A stretch of 6,141 bases of DNA. Origin: Methanomassiliicoccales archaeon (lineage in GTDB: Archaea; Thermoplasmatota; Thermoplasmata; Methanomassiliicoccales; UBA472). The notes below the pieces were generated by a model, which saw nothing but the letters and a program-made list of their open reading frames with translations, did not search any database and had not been told where the DNA came from. The position numbers and the translations under genes are program-made. Within the stretch, counting starts at the first letter, position 1; each line of letters opens with the position of its first letter. The stretch is taken from NCBI GenBank assembly GCA_025457905.1, contig JALOTM010000059.1, positions 1 through 6,141 of the forward strand, in the 5' to 3' direction. Shown here one piece after another: positions 1 to 6,141 of this stretch.

Positions 1-296
1 GGTCGAGCCGCAAGGCGCTCATCACCGGAGGGGACCGCTCCGACATCCAGATGGCGGCGCTCACCACCGACACCTCCTGCCTGGTGCTCACCGGCGGCCT
101 GTACCCGGACAAGCAGGTGATCGCCAAGGCCTACGAGCGCAAGGTGCCGATACTGCTCACCTCCATGGACACCCTGCACGCTGCGGAGACCATCGACCAC
201 CTCATCGCCCGCATCGACCCCGAGGACTCGCTGAAGATCGAGAAGGTGCGCCGGCTGGTCGGGGACAACGTGGACATCGACGCGGTCTGGGGCTGA
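1..296 (+). CDS. C-terminal part of a DRTGG-domain, BioD-like/phosphotransacetylase-family protein (5' end outside window)
   Basis: The frame is open from the window edge (first full codon at 3) to TGA at 294-296, giving 97 visible residues. They match the style of the DRTGG domain, found behind a BioD-like P-loop domain in archaeal 'phosphotransacetylase family' proteins and inside long bacterial Pta enzymes. Visible hallmarks are ALITGGDRSDIQ near residues 5-16, the hydrophobic strand with glycine turn CLVLTGGLYPD, then KVPILLTSMDTL and an acidic/basic C-terminal helix ending DIDAVWG. DRTGG domains are generally thought to be regulatory or ligand-binding rather than catalytic; the exact role is unknown to me. 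The internal ATG at 51 is not the start, because homologous sequence continues upstream of it to the window edge. The catalytic or nucleotide-binding part, if any, lies outside. It is convergent with rad50 and has no evident functional link to it. Family call fairly sure; function unsure. Confidence 0.75.
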   Translation, partial: SSRKALITGGDRSDIQMAALTTDTSCLVLTGGLYPDKQVIAKAYERKVPILLTSMDTLHAAETIDHLIARIDPEDSLKIEKVRRLVGDNVDIDAVWG

Positions 297-332
297 GCGC
301 GCCCCCCTCGCAGACGGGCAGGCCCGACGGTC
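297..332. other. Short convergent intergenic gap with a small GC hairpin
   Basis: These 36 bp separate the stops of the DRTGG gene (+) and rad50 (-). A tiny inverted repeat at 315-326 (CGGG, 4-nt loop, CCCG) could fold on either strand. No T-run follows on either strand, so I do not call a terminator. Transcripts from both sides may overlap here. Confidence 0.4.
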
Positions 333-2738
333 TCAGCGGACCAGCTGCGCGGAGCTGCTCCCGTCCTCGTTCTCCTCGACCACGATGACCGCGCCCACCA
401 TGTCCTTGACGTCGTCGATGTGCGTTATCAGTAGGATCTGCGAGAACTGCCGGGACAGCTGGGCGAAGGCCTCCATGATGTTGCGCTTGCGCTCCTGGTC
501 CTGGGAGCCGAAGATCTCATCGAGGATCAGCAGGTTCAGGGCGCTGCCAGCCCGCTCGGCTATGACCTTGGATATGGCCAGGCGCAGGCACAGGTTGGCC
601 AGGTCCGCCTCCCCGCCTGAGAAGCGCGCCAGAGGGTACTCCTCGCCCCGGTCCAGGATGCCGATCTCGTAGTCGCCGTTCACCCGCATCCCCGCGTAGC
701 GGCCGTCCGTGAGCTCGGCCAGCAGGCGCGAGGACACCTCCGACAGGGTGGGCACCACCCGGGCCATCATGCTCTCGCGGAAGTCCCGCATGGCCTGCCC
801 CAAAGCGCTCTGCTCCTCCACCTGGGAGGTCAGCCCGGCCACCGCCCTCTCCCTGGCCTCCAGCTCCGCCAGCCTCTCCTCCTTGAGGGAGGACTCGGCC
901 GCCATCCGGTCCAGCTCCCTCTCGGTGGCGGAGAGCTCGCGGTCGAAGTCCCGTTTCTGCTCCATGAGGGCGTCCAGGGCCCCCTGCGCCGCCTGCCGCT
1001 CGCCCTCGCGGTAGCCCAGGGAAGATAATCCGCGCTCCGCCTCCGCGGCCGATCGGCCGGAGGAGGTCGCCTTGGCCTCCTGCGCCGCCCGCTCCTCCTG
1101 CCATTGGCCCAGGGTCATCAGCTCCGCCTGCAGGGCCCGGCGCCGCTCCCAGCGGGGCCTGAGCTCCGTGAGGCGCCTGCGGAGGGCCTCGTGCCCCTCC
1201 TCGCTGTAGTCCAGCGGAGCAAGGGAGGAGGCCTCGGCCTCCAGTTGCGCCAACTCCTCCTCGAGAGAGGCCAGCTGGGCCTTGGCCGAGCTGAGCTGCC
1301 CCTCGGCCCTCTGGTCCTCTTCGCACCTGGCCTGCAGGTCCCTCCTCCGCTTCACCAATGCCTCCAGCCTGGTCGCCCTCTGCTCCAGCTGGCGCCCGGC
1401 CTCCTCCACCTCCGCCGACAGCCGGGAGCGCTCCTCGGACATGGCCGCCAGTTCCTTGCGCAGCTTCCCCACCAGGAGGGAGTGCTGCTCGCACAGCCTG
1501 CGCTCGCAGGTGGGGCAAACCCCCTCCGGCCCCAGCCGCCCGATCTCCTCCAGCCTGGCGGAGGCCTTCTCCATCTCCTTGGCCAGGCGGTCGGCCTCGG
1601 CTCCCTTGACCCGCGACCCCTCCCTCAGCTGGGCCTGCTCGGCCTTGACCGCCTCCATGCTCTCCTCCACGGTCTCCAGCCTCTTCCGGGAATCGGTGCA
1701 GGCGGCCGCCGCCTGGGCCCGGGCCTCGGCCTCGGCGCGGGCCCGGCCGACCTTGGCCTCGAGGGAGGCGCGCTGGTTGAGCATCGCCCCCCGGCGCACG
1801 TGCTCCTGGGCACGGGCCTCCATCTCCTCCTTCCGGGCCAAGGCCCTTTCGTACTCGTCGTGCTCCGCCTGCAGCGCGGAGGCCTCCCTCCCCTTCCGCT
1901 CCAGCTCCTCCATGCTGGCCTGGGCCTTCCTGAGCGCCGCCTGCGCGGCCTCCAGGTCCTTGCGGTGGCCGAGGAGCAGGGTCTGCAGCCGACGGTGCTC
2001 CTCCTCCGTCCTGGAGAGCGAGTCCCTTCGGGCCGTGGCCTCCCGGAGGGTGGCGGACATGCGCTGGTCGCGCCCGGAGAGATCCCTCAGCCGCTCCTCC
2101 GCCCGTCCCCTCTCCAGGCGCAAGGCCTCCAATTCCTGGCGCAGCAGGTCCGGGCGCGACCTGCCCTCGGCGTCCAGCAGATCCTTCTGCAGGTCGAAGA
2201 GCCGGTCCTGCAGGCGCTTCCGGTCCCGGTCGATCTCCTCCACCGTCCTGGTGAGCGACTCGATGCCCAGCATTCGCCGCACCACCTTGCCGCGCTCCGC
2301 GGGCCGGAGGGCGGAGAGGGCGTTCAGCTCCTTCTGCCTGGCGAAGACCGATATGAAGAAGGACTTGTAGTCCATGCCCAGGACCCGGCGCACCTCGTCG
2401 CTGACGCCCTTGTCCCCCTTGGCCAGCTGCTTCCCGTTGACGGTGAGCTGCGCCTCCACGGCCAGCGCCTTCCCGCGCATGGAGCGATGCACCCGGTACT
2501 GGTCCCCGGAGATCTCGAAGTCCAGGGCCACCGAGCACTCCTCGTTCATGCCCGCCTGGGCCGACCTGACGCCGGACTTGCCCTGGCGCACGATGTCGCT
2601 CTCGTTGCCGTAGAGGGCCCAGGCCACCGCCTCCATGAGGGTGCTCTTGCCCGAGCCGTTGGGGCCCAGGATGCCCACCACCCCGTCCGGGAGGTCCACG
2701 GAGGCGCTCCGGAAGCGGCGGTAGTTGCGCAGCTCCAT
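333..2738 (-). CDS. rad50: DNA double-strand break repair ATPase Rad50
   Basis: This is the SMC-like ATPase partner of Mre11. It binds and tethers DNA ends, and its ATP cycle opens Mre11 to DNA. From the ATG at 2738 it has 801 residues. The N-terminal lobe has Walker A GPNGSGKST (25-33) and a Q-loop glutamine at Q135 in FARQKEL. Long Glu/Arg/Ala-rich coiled coils (about 150-400 and 425-645) flank a zinc hook, C408-P-T-C411, close to mid-protein as expected for dimerisation by one shared zinc. The C-terminal lobe carries signature FSGGE (706-710), Walker B LLILDE (736-741), D-loop GSQD (744-747) and switch histidine H773. All motifs are intact. It is somewhat shorter than the roughly 880-residue Pyrococcus protein, the loss being in the coil. 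It lies 5 bp behind mre11, so co-expression is expected. The start is uncertain: family alignment suggests a few more N-terminal residues (see the site at 2736-2762). Confidence 0.97.
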   Translation of the reverse strand: MELRNYRRFRSASVDLPDGVVGILGPNGSGKSTLMEAVAWALYGNESDIVRQGKSGVRSAQAGMNEECSVALDFEISGDQYRVHRSMRGKALAVEAQLTVNGKQLAKGDKGVSDEVRRVLGMDYKSFFISVFARQKELNALSALRPAERGKVVRRMLGIESLTRTVEEIDRDRKRLQDRLFDLQKDLLDAEGRSRPDLLRQELEALRLERGRAEERLRDLSGRDQRMSATLREATARRDSLSRTEEEHRRLQTLLLGHRKDLEAAQAALRKAQASMEELERKGREASALQAEHDEYERALARKEEMEARAQEHVRRGAMLNQRASLEAKVGRARAEAEARAQAAAACTDSRKRLETVEESMEAVKAEQAQLREGSRVKGAEADRLAKEMEKASARLEEIGRLGPEGVCPTCERRLCEQHSLLVGKLRKELAAMSEERSRLSAEVEEAGRQLEQRATRLEALVKRRRDLQARCEEDQRAEGQLSSAKAQLASLEEELAQLEAEASSLAPLDYSEEGHEALRRRLTELRPRWERRRALQAELMTLGQWQEERAAQEAKATSSGRSAAEAERGLSSLGYREGERQAAQGALDALMEQKRDFDRELSATERELDRMAAESSLKEERLAELEARERAVAGLTSQVEEQSALGQAMRDFRESMMARVVPTLSEVSSRLLAELTDGRYAGMRVNGDYEIGILDRGEEYPLARFSGGEADLANLCLRLAISKVIAERAGSALNLLILDEIFGSQDQERKRNIMEAFAQLSRQFSQILLITHIDDVKDMVGAVIVVEENEDGSSSAQLVR

Positions 2739-2762
2739 ATGCCTCAGTCGGATTCCTCCACC
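2736..2762 (-). promoter_or_regulatory. rad50 translation start region: Shine-Dalgarno site and ambiguous start codon
   Basis: On the minus strand a strong Shine-Dalgarno-like GGTGGAGGA lies at 2762-2754. The first ATG in frame is at 2738, 15 nt further on, with only a weak GAGG 3 nt before it. A CTG at 2747 is 6 nt from the strong site and overlaps the mre11 stop as CTGA, the geometry of the common ATGA coupling overlap. Starting at CTG would add three residues (L/M-R-H) and better restore the first beta strand of the Rad50 lobe. I annotate ATG as the conservative start. Confidence 0.5.
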
Positions 2763-3862
2763 CCCTTTGCCAGATACTCCAGGCCCTTGGCCCGGACCTT
2801 GCCCTTGTCCACCTTCTCCAAGGGGTAGGCGTCGAGGAAGGCCACCCATTCGCGGTCCAGGGAGGCGAAGCCCTCGGCGGCGGCATGGCCGCCCCGCTCC
2901 TGGGCAAGAAGCTCCATCTTGGGCTCGAAGTGCGCCGCCTTGGAGGCCAGCTGCCTGAGCCAATGGAAGTTGAGGTTGCTGTAGCATTCCTGGCTGAGGT
3001 CGCGCACGCTCAGCCGGACCAGCCTGCCCTCCAGGTCCTGCGACCCCAGGGCCCGCTGCAGCTGGTCGCGCAGGGAGGCCAGGTCCAGGTGCCTGGCGTC
3101 GATGGGCCCCAGGTCCAGCATGGGCCGGGAGGGCATCTCCAGGAATCTGACCCTGGGCAGGTCCAGGTCCACCTCCACCATGCCCTTGGGGGAGCCCGCC
3201 TCGGAGAAGGAGAGCCGCTCCGCCGAGCCGGCGTAGAAGGCGTTCCTGGTGACCTGGGAGAAGTTATGGTAGTGGCCCAGGGCGATGTAGTCGAAGTCCG
3301 GCCGCAGGCAGGAGGCGGGCAGGACCTGCTCGTTGAACTCGCCCATGCGGAACACCTGCAGCGAGGAGATGCCCACGTGCATCATGGCCACGTTCCTCTT
3401 GCCCTTGATGGGCTGCATGCGCCCCGCCTCCGCGGCCAGGCGCTCGCCCTCGGCGTGCGGGAGGGCGTGCACCGCCAGGTCCCCCAGGTCCACCACCTCG
3501 TACTCCTCGCGGTACACCGGGTGCACATGCTCCAGGTGCTCGAAGATCTTGAAGACGGAGCCGGTCTCGCGGAGCTTGGGGGTGGAGTGGTTGCCGGCGA
3601 TGGCCACCACCTCGATCCCCGCCCGGTCCAGGCGCAGGAACTGCTCCAGCGCGAAGGAGATGGCCCGGTTGGTCGGCCGCACGGAATCGAACAGGTCGCC
3701 CGAGTGCAGGACGGCGCGGGGCCTGAGCTCGAGGCAGCGGTCCACCATGCGGCGGAAGGCCTCGTAGAAGTCCGTCTCCCTCTGGTTGAGGCCGGTGGCC
3801 TCGTCCACCTTGGAGAAGGCCGAGTAGCCCAGATGGGTGTCGGAGAGGTGGACCAGCTTCAT
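2744..3862 (-). CDS. mre11: DNA double-strand break repair nuclease Mre11
   Basis: This is the Mn-dependent 3'-5' exonuclease and endonuclease of the Mre11-Rad50 complex, acting in break resection. It is 372 residues, a little shorter than the Pyrococcus protein (about 420). The calcineurin-like phosphoesterase core spans about 1-215, with every expected metal ligand: D8 and H10 in LSDTHLG, D56 in SGDLFD, N91 in AGNHS, H162 in MMHVGIS, and H197/H199 in LGHYH. H92 is the usual catalytic histidine next to N91. Residues about 215-300 form the capping domain. The last 40 residues (DREWVAFLDAYPLEKV onward) look like the helical Rad50-binding region. The ATG at 3862 is chosen because a GGAG lies 7 nt upstream and the protein begins at the first core strand, MKLVHLSDTHLG. 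It is followed by rad50 after 5 bp. It probably has its own promoter in the 74-bp gap upstream. Confidence 0.97.
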   Translation of the reverse strand: MKLVHLSDTHLGYSAFSKVDEATGLNQRETDFYEAFRRMVDRCLELRPRAVLHSGDLFDSVRPTNRAISFALEQFLRLDRAGIEVVAIAGNHSTPKLRETGSVFKIFEHLEHVHPVYREEYEVVDLGDLAVHALPHAEGERLAAEAGRMQPIKGKRNVAMMHVGISSLQVFRMGEFNEQVLPASCLRPDFDYIALGHYHNFSQVTRNAFYAGSAERLSFSEAGSPKGMVEVDLDLPRVRFLEMPSRPMLDLGPIDARHLDLASLRDQLQRALGSQDLEGRLVRLSVRDLSQECYSNLNFHWLRQLASKAAHFEPKMELLAQERGGHAAAEGFASLDREWVAFLDAYPLEKVDKGKVRAKGLEYLAKGVEESD

Positions 3863-3869
3863 CTCATGG

Positions 3870-3908
3870 CTCCAGTAGCAGGACTCAGAATCCCTACGGG
3901 CTTAAAAT
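3870..3908 (-). promoter_or_regulatory. Putative mre11-rad50 promoter (TATA-like box) and Shine-Dalgarno site
   Basis: In a G+C-rich window this gap holds an AT-rich ATTTTAAG on the minus strand at 3908-3901, about 40 nt upstream of the mre11 ATG. It resembles an archaeal TATA box. A start site about 25 nt downstream would fall near 3880, leaving a leader of under 20 nt that still contains GGAG at 3873-3870, 7 nt from the ATG. No clear BRE purine element is seen before the box (CAATCC precedes it). The spacing fits an archaeal promoter, but the box is a weak match. Confidence 0.45.
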
Positions 3909-3921
3909 GGATTGCTGAGAC
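3882..3921. repeat. Imperfect inverted repeat flanking the putative mre11 TATA box
   Basis: On the plus strand CTCAGAATCC (3884-3893) is complementary to GGATT-g-CTGAG (3909-3919). That gives ten base pairs with one bulged base at 3914. An outer G-C pair (3882/3921) lies beyond one A-A mismatch. The 15-nt interval (3894-3908) contains the TATA-like box. It could be an operator dyad for a repressor of mre11-rad50, or an RNA hairpin after the antiporter stop (3937). No U-run follows on the minus strand, so a classic terminator is less likely. Confidence 0.55.
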
Positions 3922-3936
3922 GGTAATGAAACTGCC

Positions 3937-5700
3937 TCACTCCTCGTCCTCGATGAAGCCCTTCTCCAGGGCCGAGGACCATTTGGTGTACCCGGCCCTC
4001 AGCACGTCCCAGATGAGGTATCCCAGGAGCAGCCCCATCCCCAGGAAGACCAGCACGAAGACGGTCGCGTACTCGTCCGCGAAGAAGGCGAAGGGCACCA
4101 GGGTGAAGATGAGGATGACCGCCACCAGCACGCGGACCAGGCGCTTGAAGATGCGGAAGGCGGCGGTGGCGCTCGCCGCCTGGTAGGTCTTGGAGCCGGT
4201 CACCACGAAGGCCATGAGGGCCACGATCTTGCGGACGCGCGATATCATGTCCAATATGACCGGCAGGGCCATGGCCACGCTCAGCACCAAGGCCACCGCG
4301 GAGACCCCCAGGCCCAGGGCCGCCGCGAAGTCCCGGACCTGCTGGCTGGCCAGCAGGAGCAGCAGCCCGAAGAACTGGATGCACACGAAGAGGGTGACGT
4401 CGATGAGCAGCCAGAAGAGCTGGCGGTTGATCTCCTCCCGGCGCTGCGCCGAGGTGGAAAGGCGGCTGCGCAGCTGCATTCGCACCCCCTCGATGGCCTT
4501 GATGGAGCGGACGATGGGCTTGGGGAGGTGCCTCACCAGCCAATCGAACTCCTTGGGGCCGGACCTGATGCTCACCGGCAGCAGCACCATGGATATGATG
4601 GCCGCCCCGATGATGGAGGAGTACACCTCCAGCGAGATTATCCCCGCCTGCACCCCGGAGTTGGCGATGACGAACGAGACCTCCCCGATGGCCACCATGC
4701 TCGCGCCTGCCAGGAACGCTGTCCTCGCGGGGAGGTTGGCGGCGTAGCAGCCCAAGGCCACGAAGAAGGTCTTGCCCAGGTAGAAGACCAGGGCGATGAC
4801 CAGGGCCAGGCCGATGCCCTGCAGCACCAGCACCGGGTCCACCAGCATGCCCACGGACACGAAGAACACGGCCATGAACATCTCCTTTATTGGCTCGATC
4901 TTGTGCACCACTTCGTCGACGTGCTTGGACTGGGAGATTAGCACGCCCATGATGAAGGCCCCGATGGTGAGGGACAGGCCCAGCCCCACCGCCACCAGGG
5001 CGAAGCCGAAGGCCATGCCCAGGGACACCAGCAGCAGCGTCTCCGAGGAGAAGCGGCGGGCGATGCGGTTGATGAAGGCCGGCACCACCGCCAGGCCCAG
5101 GACCAGGCTGAAGGCGATGAAGGCCACGATGGCCAGCATGATGCCCAAGGTGCTGCCGATGTTGGGGTTCTGCCCGGTGAGCAGCGGCGATGTGAGCGTG
5201 AGCAGGATCACGCCCGCCAGGTCCTCCACGATGAGCACGCCGATGACCGGCTCCACCCACTCCTCCTTCATCTTGCCGGTGTCCTGCAGGACCTTCACGA
5301 TGACCGCCGTGGAGGAGATGGCCATGATCGCCGCCAGGAAGACGCTCTCCACGTCCCCCAGGCCCAGGCTCTGGCCCAGCCAGTAGCCGGTCAGGAGCAT
5401 GAGCAGGACCTCCACGCCCCCCGCCAGGATGGCGAAGCCCCCGATCTTGCGCAGCCGGCGCAGGTTGAACTCCAGGCCGATGGAGAACATCAGCAGGGCG
5501 ATTCCGATGTTGCCCAGGAAGTCGATGATGGCCACGTCGAAGAAGACGATGGAGCCGAGGATGGTGGGCCCGAGCAGCATGCCGGCCACGATGTACCCTA
5601 TCACCGAGGGGAAGCGCAGCTTGGTGAAGATGACCGAGCACGCCCCCGCTATGATGGTGATGAGGGCGATCTCCAGCATGTACTGGGTGGTGGTGTCCAT
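3937..5700 (-). CDS. Kef/NapA-type (CPA2) monovalent cation:proton antiporter with extra C-terminal membrane domain
   Basis: An integral membrane transporter of 587 residues, probably exchanging Na+ or K+ for protons. Residues about 8-378 form the Na+/H+ exchanger domain. Family hallmarks are FPSVIGYIVAGMLLGP (30-45), FSIGLEFNLRRLRKIG (72-87), SSTA in the broken helix (129-132), the ion-site pair E159-D160 in VLIVEDLAGV, FFVSVGMLVDP (279-289), a lysine K310 in a late helix, and GEVSFVIA (339-346). After a basic linker (381-427), where Kef proteins usually carry a soluble RCK/TrkA-N domain, this one has further hydrophobic segments at about 428-451, 458-486, 519-541 and 544-567, then an acidic tail. 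No GxGxxG nucleotide-binding motif is seen. The ATG at 5700 lies 7 bp behind herA, with AGGAGGGG directly before it, so translation is probably coupled to herA. The transported ion cannot be read from sequence. Confidence 0.9.
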   Translation of the reverse strand: MDTTTQYMLEIALITIIAGACSVIFTKLRFPSVIGYIVAGMLLGPTILGSIVFFDVAIIDFLGNIGIALLMFSIGLEFNLRRLRKIGGFAILAGGVEVLLMLLTGYWLGQSLGLGDVESVFLAAIMAISSTAVIVKVLQDTGKMKEEWVEPVIGVLIVEDLAGVILLTLTSPLLTGQNPNIGSTLGIMLAIVAFIAFSLVLGLAVVPAFINRIARRFSSETLLLVSLGMAFGFALVAVGLGLSLTIGAFIMGVLISQSKHVDEVVHKIEPIKEMFMAVFFVSVGMLVDPVLVLQGIGLALVIALVFYLGKTFFVALGCYAANLPARTAFLAGASMVAIGEVSFVIANSGVQAGIISLEVYSSIIGAAIISMVLLPVSIRSGPKEFDWLVRHLPKPIVRSIKAIEGVRMQLRSRLSTSAQRREEINRQLFWLLIDVTLFVCIQFFGLLLLLASQQVRDFAAALGLGVSAVALVLSVAMALPVILDMISRVRKIVALMAFVVTGSKTYQAASATAAFRIFKRLVRVLVAVILIFTLVPFAFFADEYATVFVLVFLGMGLLLGYLIWDVLRAGYTKWSSALEKGFIEDEE

Positions 5701-5709
5701 GCCCCTCCT
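5701..5709 (-). promoter_or_regulatory. Antiporter ribosome binding site overlapping the herA stop
   Basis: On the minus strand the herA TAG (5710-5708) merges into AGGAGGGGC directly before the antiporter ATG at 5700. The GGAGG core is only about 3 nt from the ATG, a short spacing, but no better site precedes the next in-frame ATG (5679). The overlap of stop codon and ribosome site implies the two genes share one mRNA. Confidence 0.6.
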
Positions 5710-6141
5710 AGAAGAAATCGGCGTCCGCCCGTACCATCTTGGGCGCCCTCTCCTCCTCCGCGCGCGCCTTGGCGTTCTCCCTCTCCAGGAAATCCTCGAA
5801 CAGGTGCACCCTCACCGGCACGGCGAAGGGCGTGAAGGGCGAGGCCAGGAGGGCCTCGCCGGGCATGAGCATCTGGATCTCGTTCTCCAGCATGGACAGG
5901 TCCTGCTTGGCGCTGTTGCGCAGGATGTCGCGGTCCCGCTTGTCCGCCAGGCCGAGGACGAAGAGGGTGTTGAACTGGGATATGATCTCCTCGTTGATGA
6001 GCTTGGGCTGCTGCGAGACGGCGCACAGCCCCACCTTGAACTTGCGCCCCTCCCGGGCGATCTGCGCGAACACCGTTCCCTTGGCCTGGGACAGCACGCG
6101 CTGCGCCTCCTCCATGGCGATGAGCATGGGCGGCAGGGCGT
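5708..6141 (-). CDS. herA: C-terminal part of HerA-type ATPase/DNA translocase (5' end outside window)
   Basis: HerA is a hexameric FtsK/HerA-superfamily ATPase that drives DNA into the NurA nuclease during archaeal end resection. Here 143 residues are visible, from the window edge to TAG at 5710-5708. They begin at Walker B: ALPPMLIAMEEAQRVL, with E-E as the catalytic acidic pair. Next come IAREGRKFKVGLCAVSQQP, matching the conserved arginine-bearing segment and sensor strand that ends in SQ-x-P, then ISQFNTLFVLGLADKRDRDIL, and PGEALLASPFTPFAVPVRVH near the end. The tail is charged (ERENAKARAEEERAPK). The Walker A and the N-terminal HAS barrel lie outside. The ATG at 6127 is internal, because the frame stays open past it and the family sequence continues. 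Proximity to mre11-rad50 supports HerA over other DUF87 ATPases. An EEAQ replaces the more usual EEAH. Confidence 0.87.
   Translation of the reverse strand, partial: ALPPMLIAMEEAQRVLSQAKGTVFAQIAREGRKFKVGLCAVSQQPKLINEEIISQFNTLFVLGLADKRDRDILRNSAKQDLSMLENEIQMLMPGEALLASPFTPFAVPVRVHLFEDFLERENAKARAEEERAPKMVRADADFF

Noticed and set aside
315..326. GC hairpin between the convergent genes as a transcription terminator
   Set aside because: Four-base-pair stem with no T-run on either side. Archaeal termination mainly needs T-rich tracts, so this is too weak to call.
1021..1030. Small AT-rich patch inside rad50 as an internal promoter
   Set aside because: It encodes ordinary Rad50 coil residues using TTA/TCT codons, and no gene start lies at a suitable distance downstream on either strand.
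1104..2828. Very long open frame (574 codons) on the plus strand opposite rad50
   Set aside because: Low-complexity Leu/Gly/Pro/Gln-rich translation with no recognisable domain. It mirrors the codon bias of rad50, whose motifs are all intact. Such antisense frames are expected in G+C-rich DNA.
517..2907. Long minus-strand open frame (796 codons) overlapping rad50 and the mre11 end in another frame
   Set aside because: Gly/Pro/Ala/Arg-rich shadow translation without domain features, lying wholly over the two real genes.
2739..2987. N-terminal extension of rad50 into mre11 as one continuous 884-residue frame
   Set aside because: The added residues are the out-of-frame translation of the mre11 3' end, compositionally biased, and absent from Rad50 proteins. 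Only the last few (IRLRH) resemble family sequence.
3859..3867. Two-codon mini-ORF (ATG AGA TGA) on the minus strand overlapping the mre11 ATG
   Set aside because: Its ATG is only 2 nt from the GGAG site, too close for use, while the mre11 ATG is at 7 nt. It is probably coincidence.
2885..4186. Plus-strand open frame (433 codons) opposite mre11 and the antiporter 3' end
   Set aside because: Antisense shadow. It crosses the mre11 promoter gap and two unrelated genes and has no recognisable motif.
3902..5641. Long minus-strand open frame (579 codons) overlapping the antiporter in another frame
   Set aside because: Translation is His/Gly/Arg/Pro-rich with no hydrophobic helices, whereas the alternative frame gives a clear transporter.

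Overview
This 6.1-kb window looks like a piece of an archaeal chromosome. It is G+C-rich (about two-thirds by eye) and densely coding. Its core is the archaeal DNA-end-processing set: a HerA-type ATPase, Mre11 and Rad50. Shine-Dalgarno-like sites and an archaeal-type AT-rich promoter box are visible. The gene content, including a BioD-like/DRTGG protein and a Kef-type antiporter, fits a euryarchaeon. A Thermoplasmatota/Methanomassiliicoccales-like lineage is my guess, but the lineage is inference only.

Layout from left to right. Positions 1-296 (+) hold the 3' end of a gene for a DRTGG-domain (phosphotransacetylase/BioD-like) protein. A 36-bp convergent gap follows. Everything else is on the minus strand and reads right to left: the C-terminal part of herA (6141-5708, cut by the window edge), a CPA2/Kef-type cation:proton antiporter (5700-3937), mre11 (3862-2744) and rad50 (2738-333). 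The herA-antiporter gap is 7 bp and the mre11-rad50 gap is 5 bp, so each pair is probably translationally coupled. The antiporter-mre11 gap is 74 bp. It contains an AT-rich TATA-like box, a Shine-Dalgarno site and an imperfect inverted repeat whose arms flank the TATA-like box.

How the genes work together: in archaea, HerA (hexameric translocase), NurA (nuclease), Mre11 (nuclease) and Rad50 (ATPase/tether) cooperate in resecting DNA double-strand breaks. Mre11 and Rad50 here look complete, with all expected catalytic motifs. NurA does not follow rad50, since that position is taken by the convergent DRTGG gene. An apparently intact membrane antiporter sits between herA and mre11.

No stretch over 300 bases lacks a gene. 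I see no RNA gene, CRISPR array, insertion sequence or phage gene. I do not see a clearly novel system. The points most worth a second look are the inverted repeat over the mre11 promoter, the possible non-AUG start of rad50 in a CTGA overlap with mre11, and the antiporter with an added C-terminal membrane module inside a repair-gene cluster.
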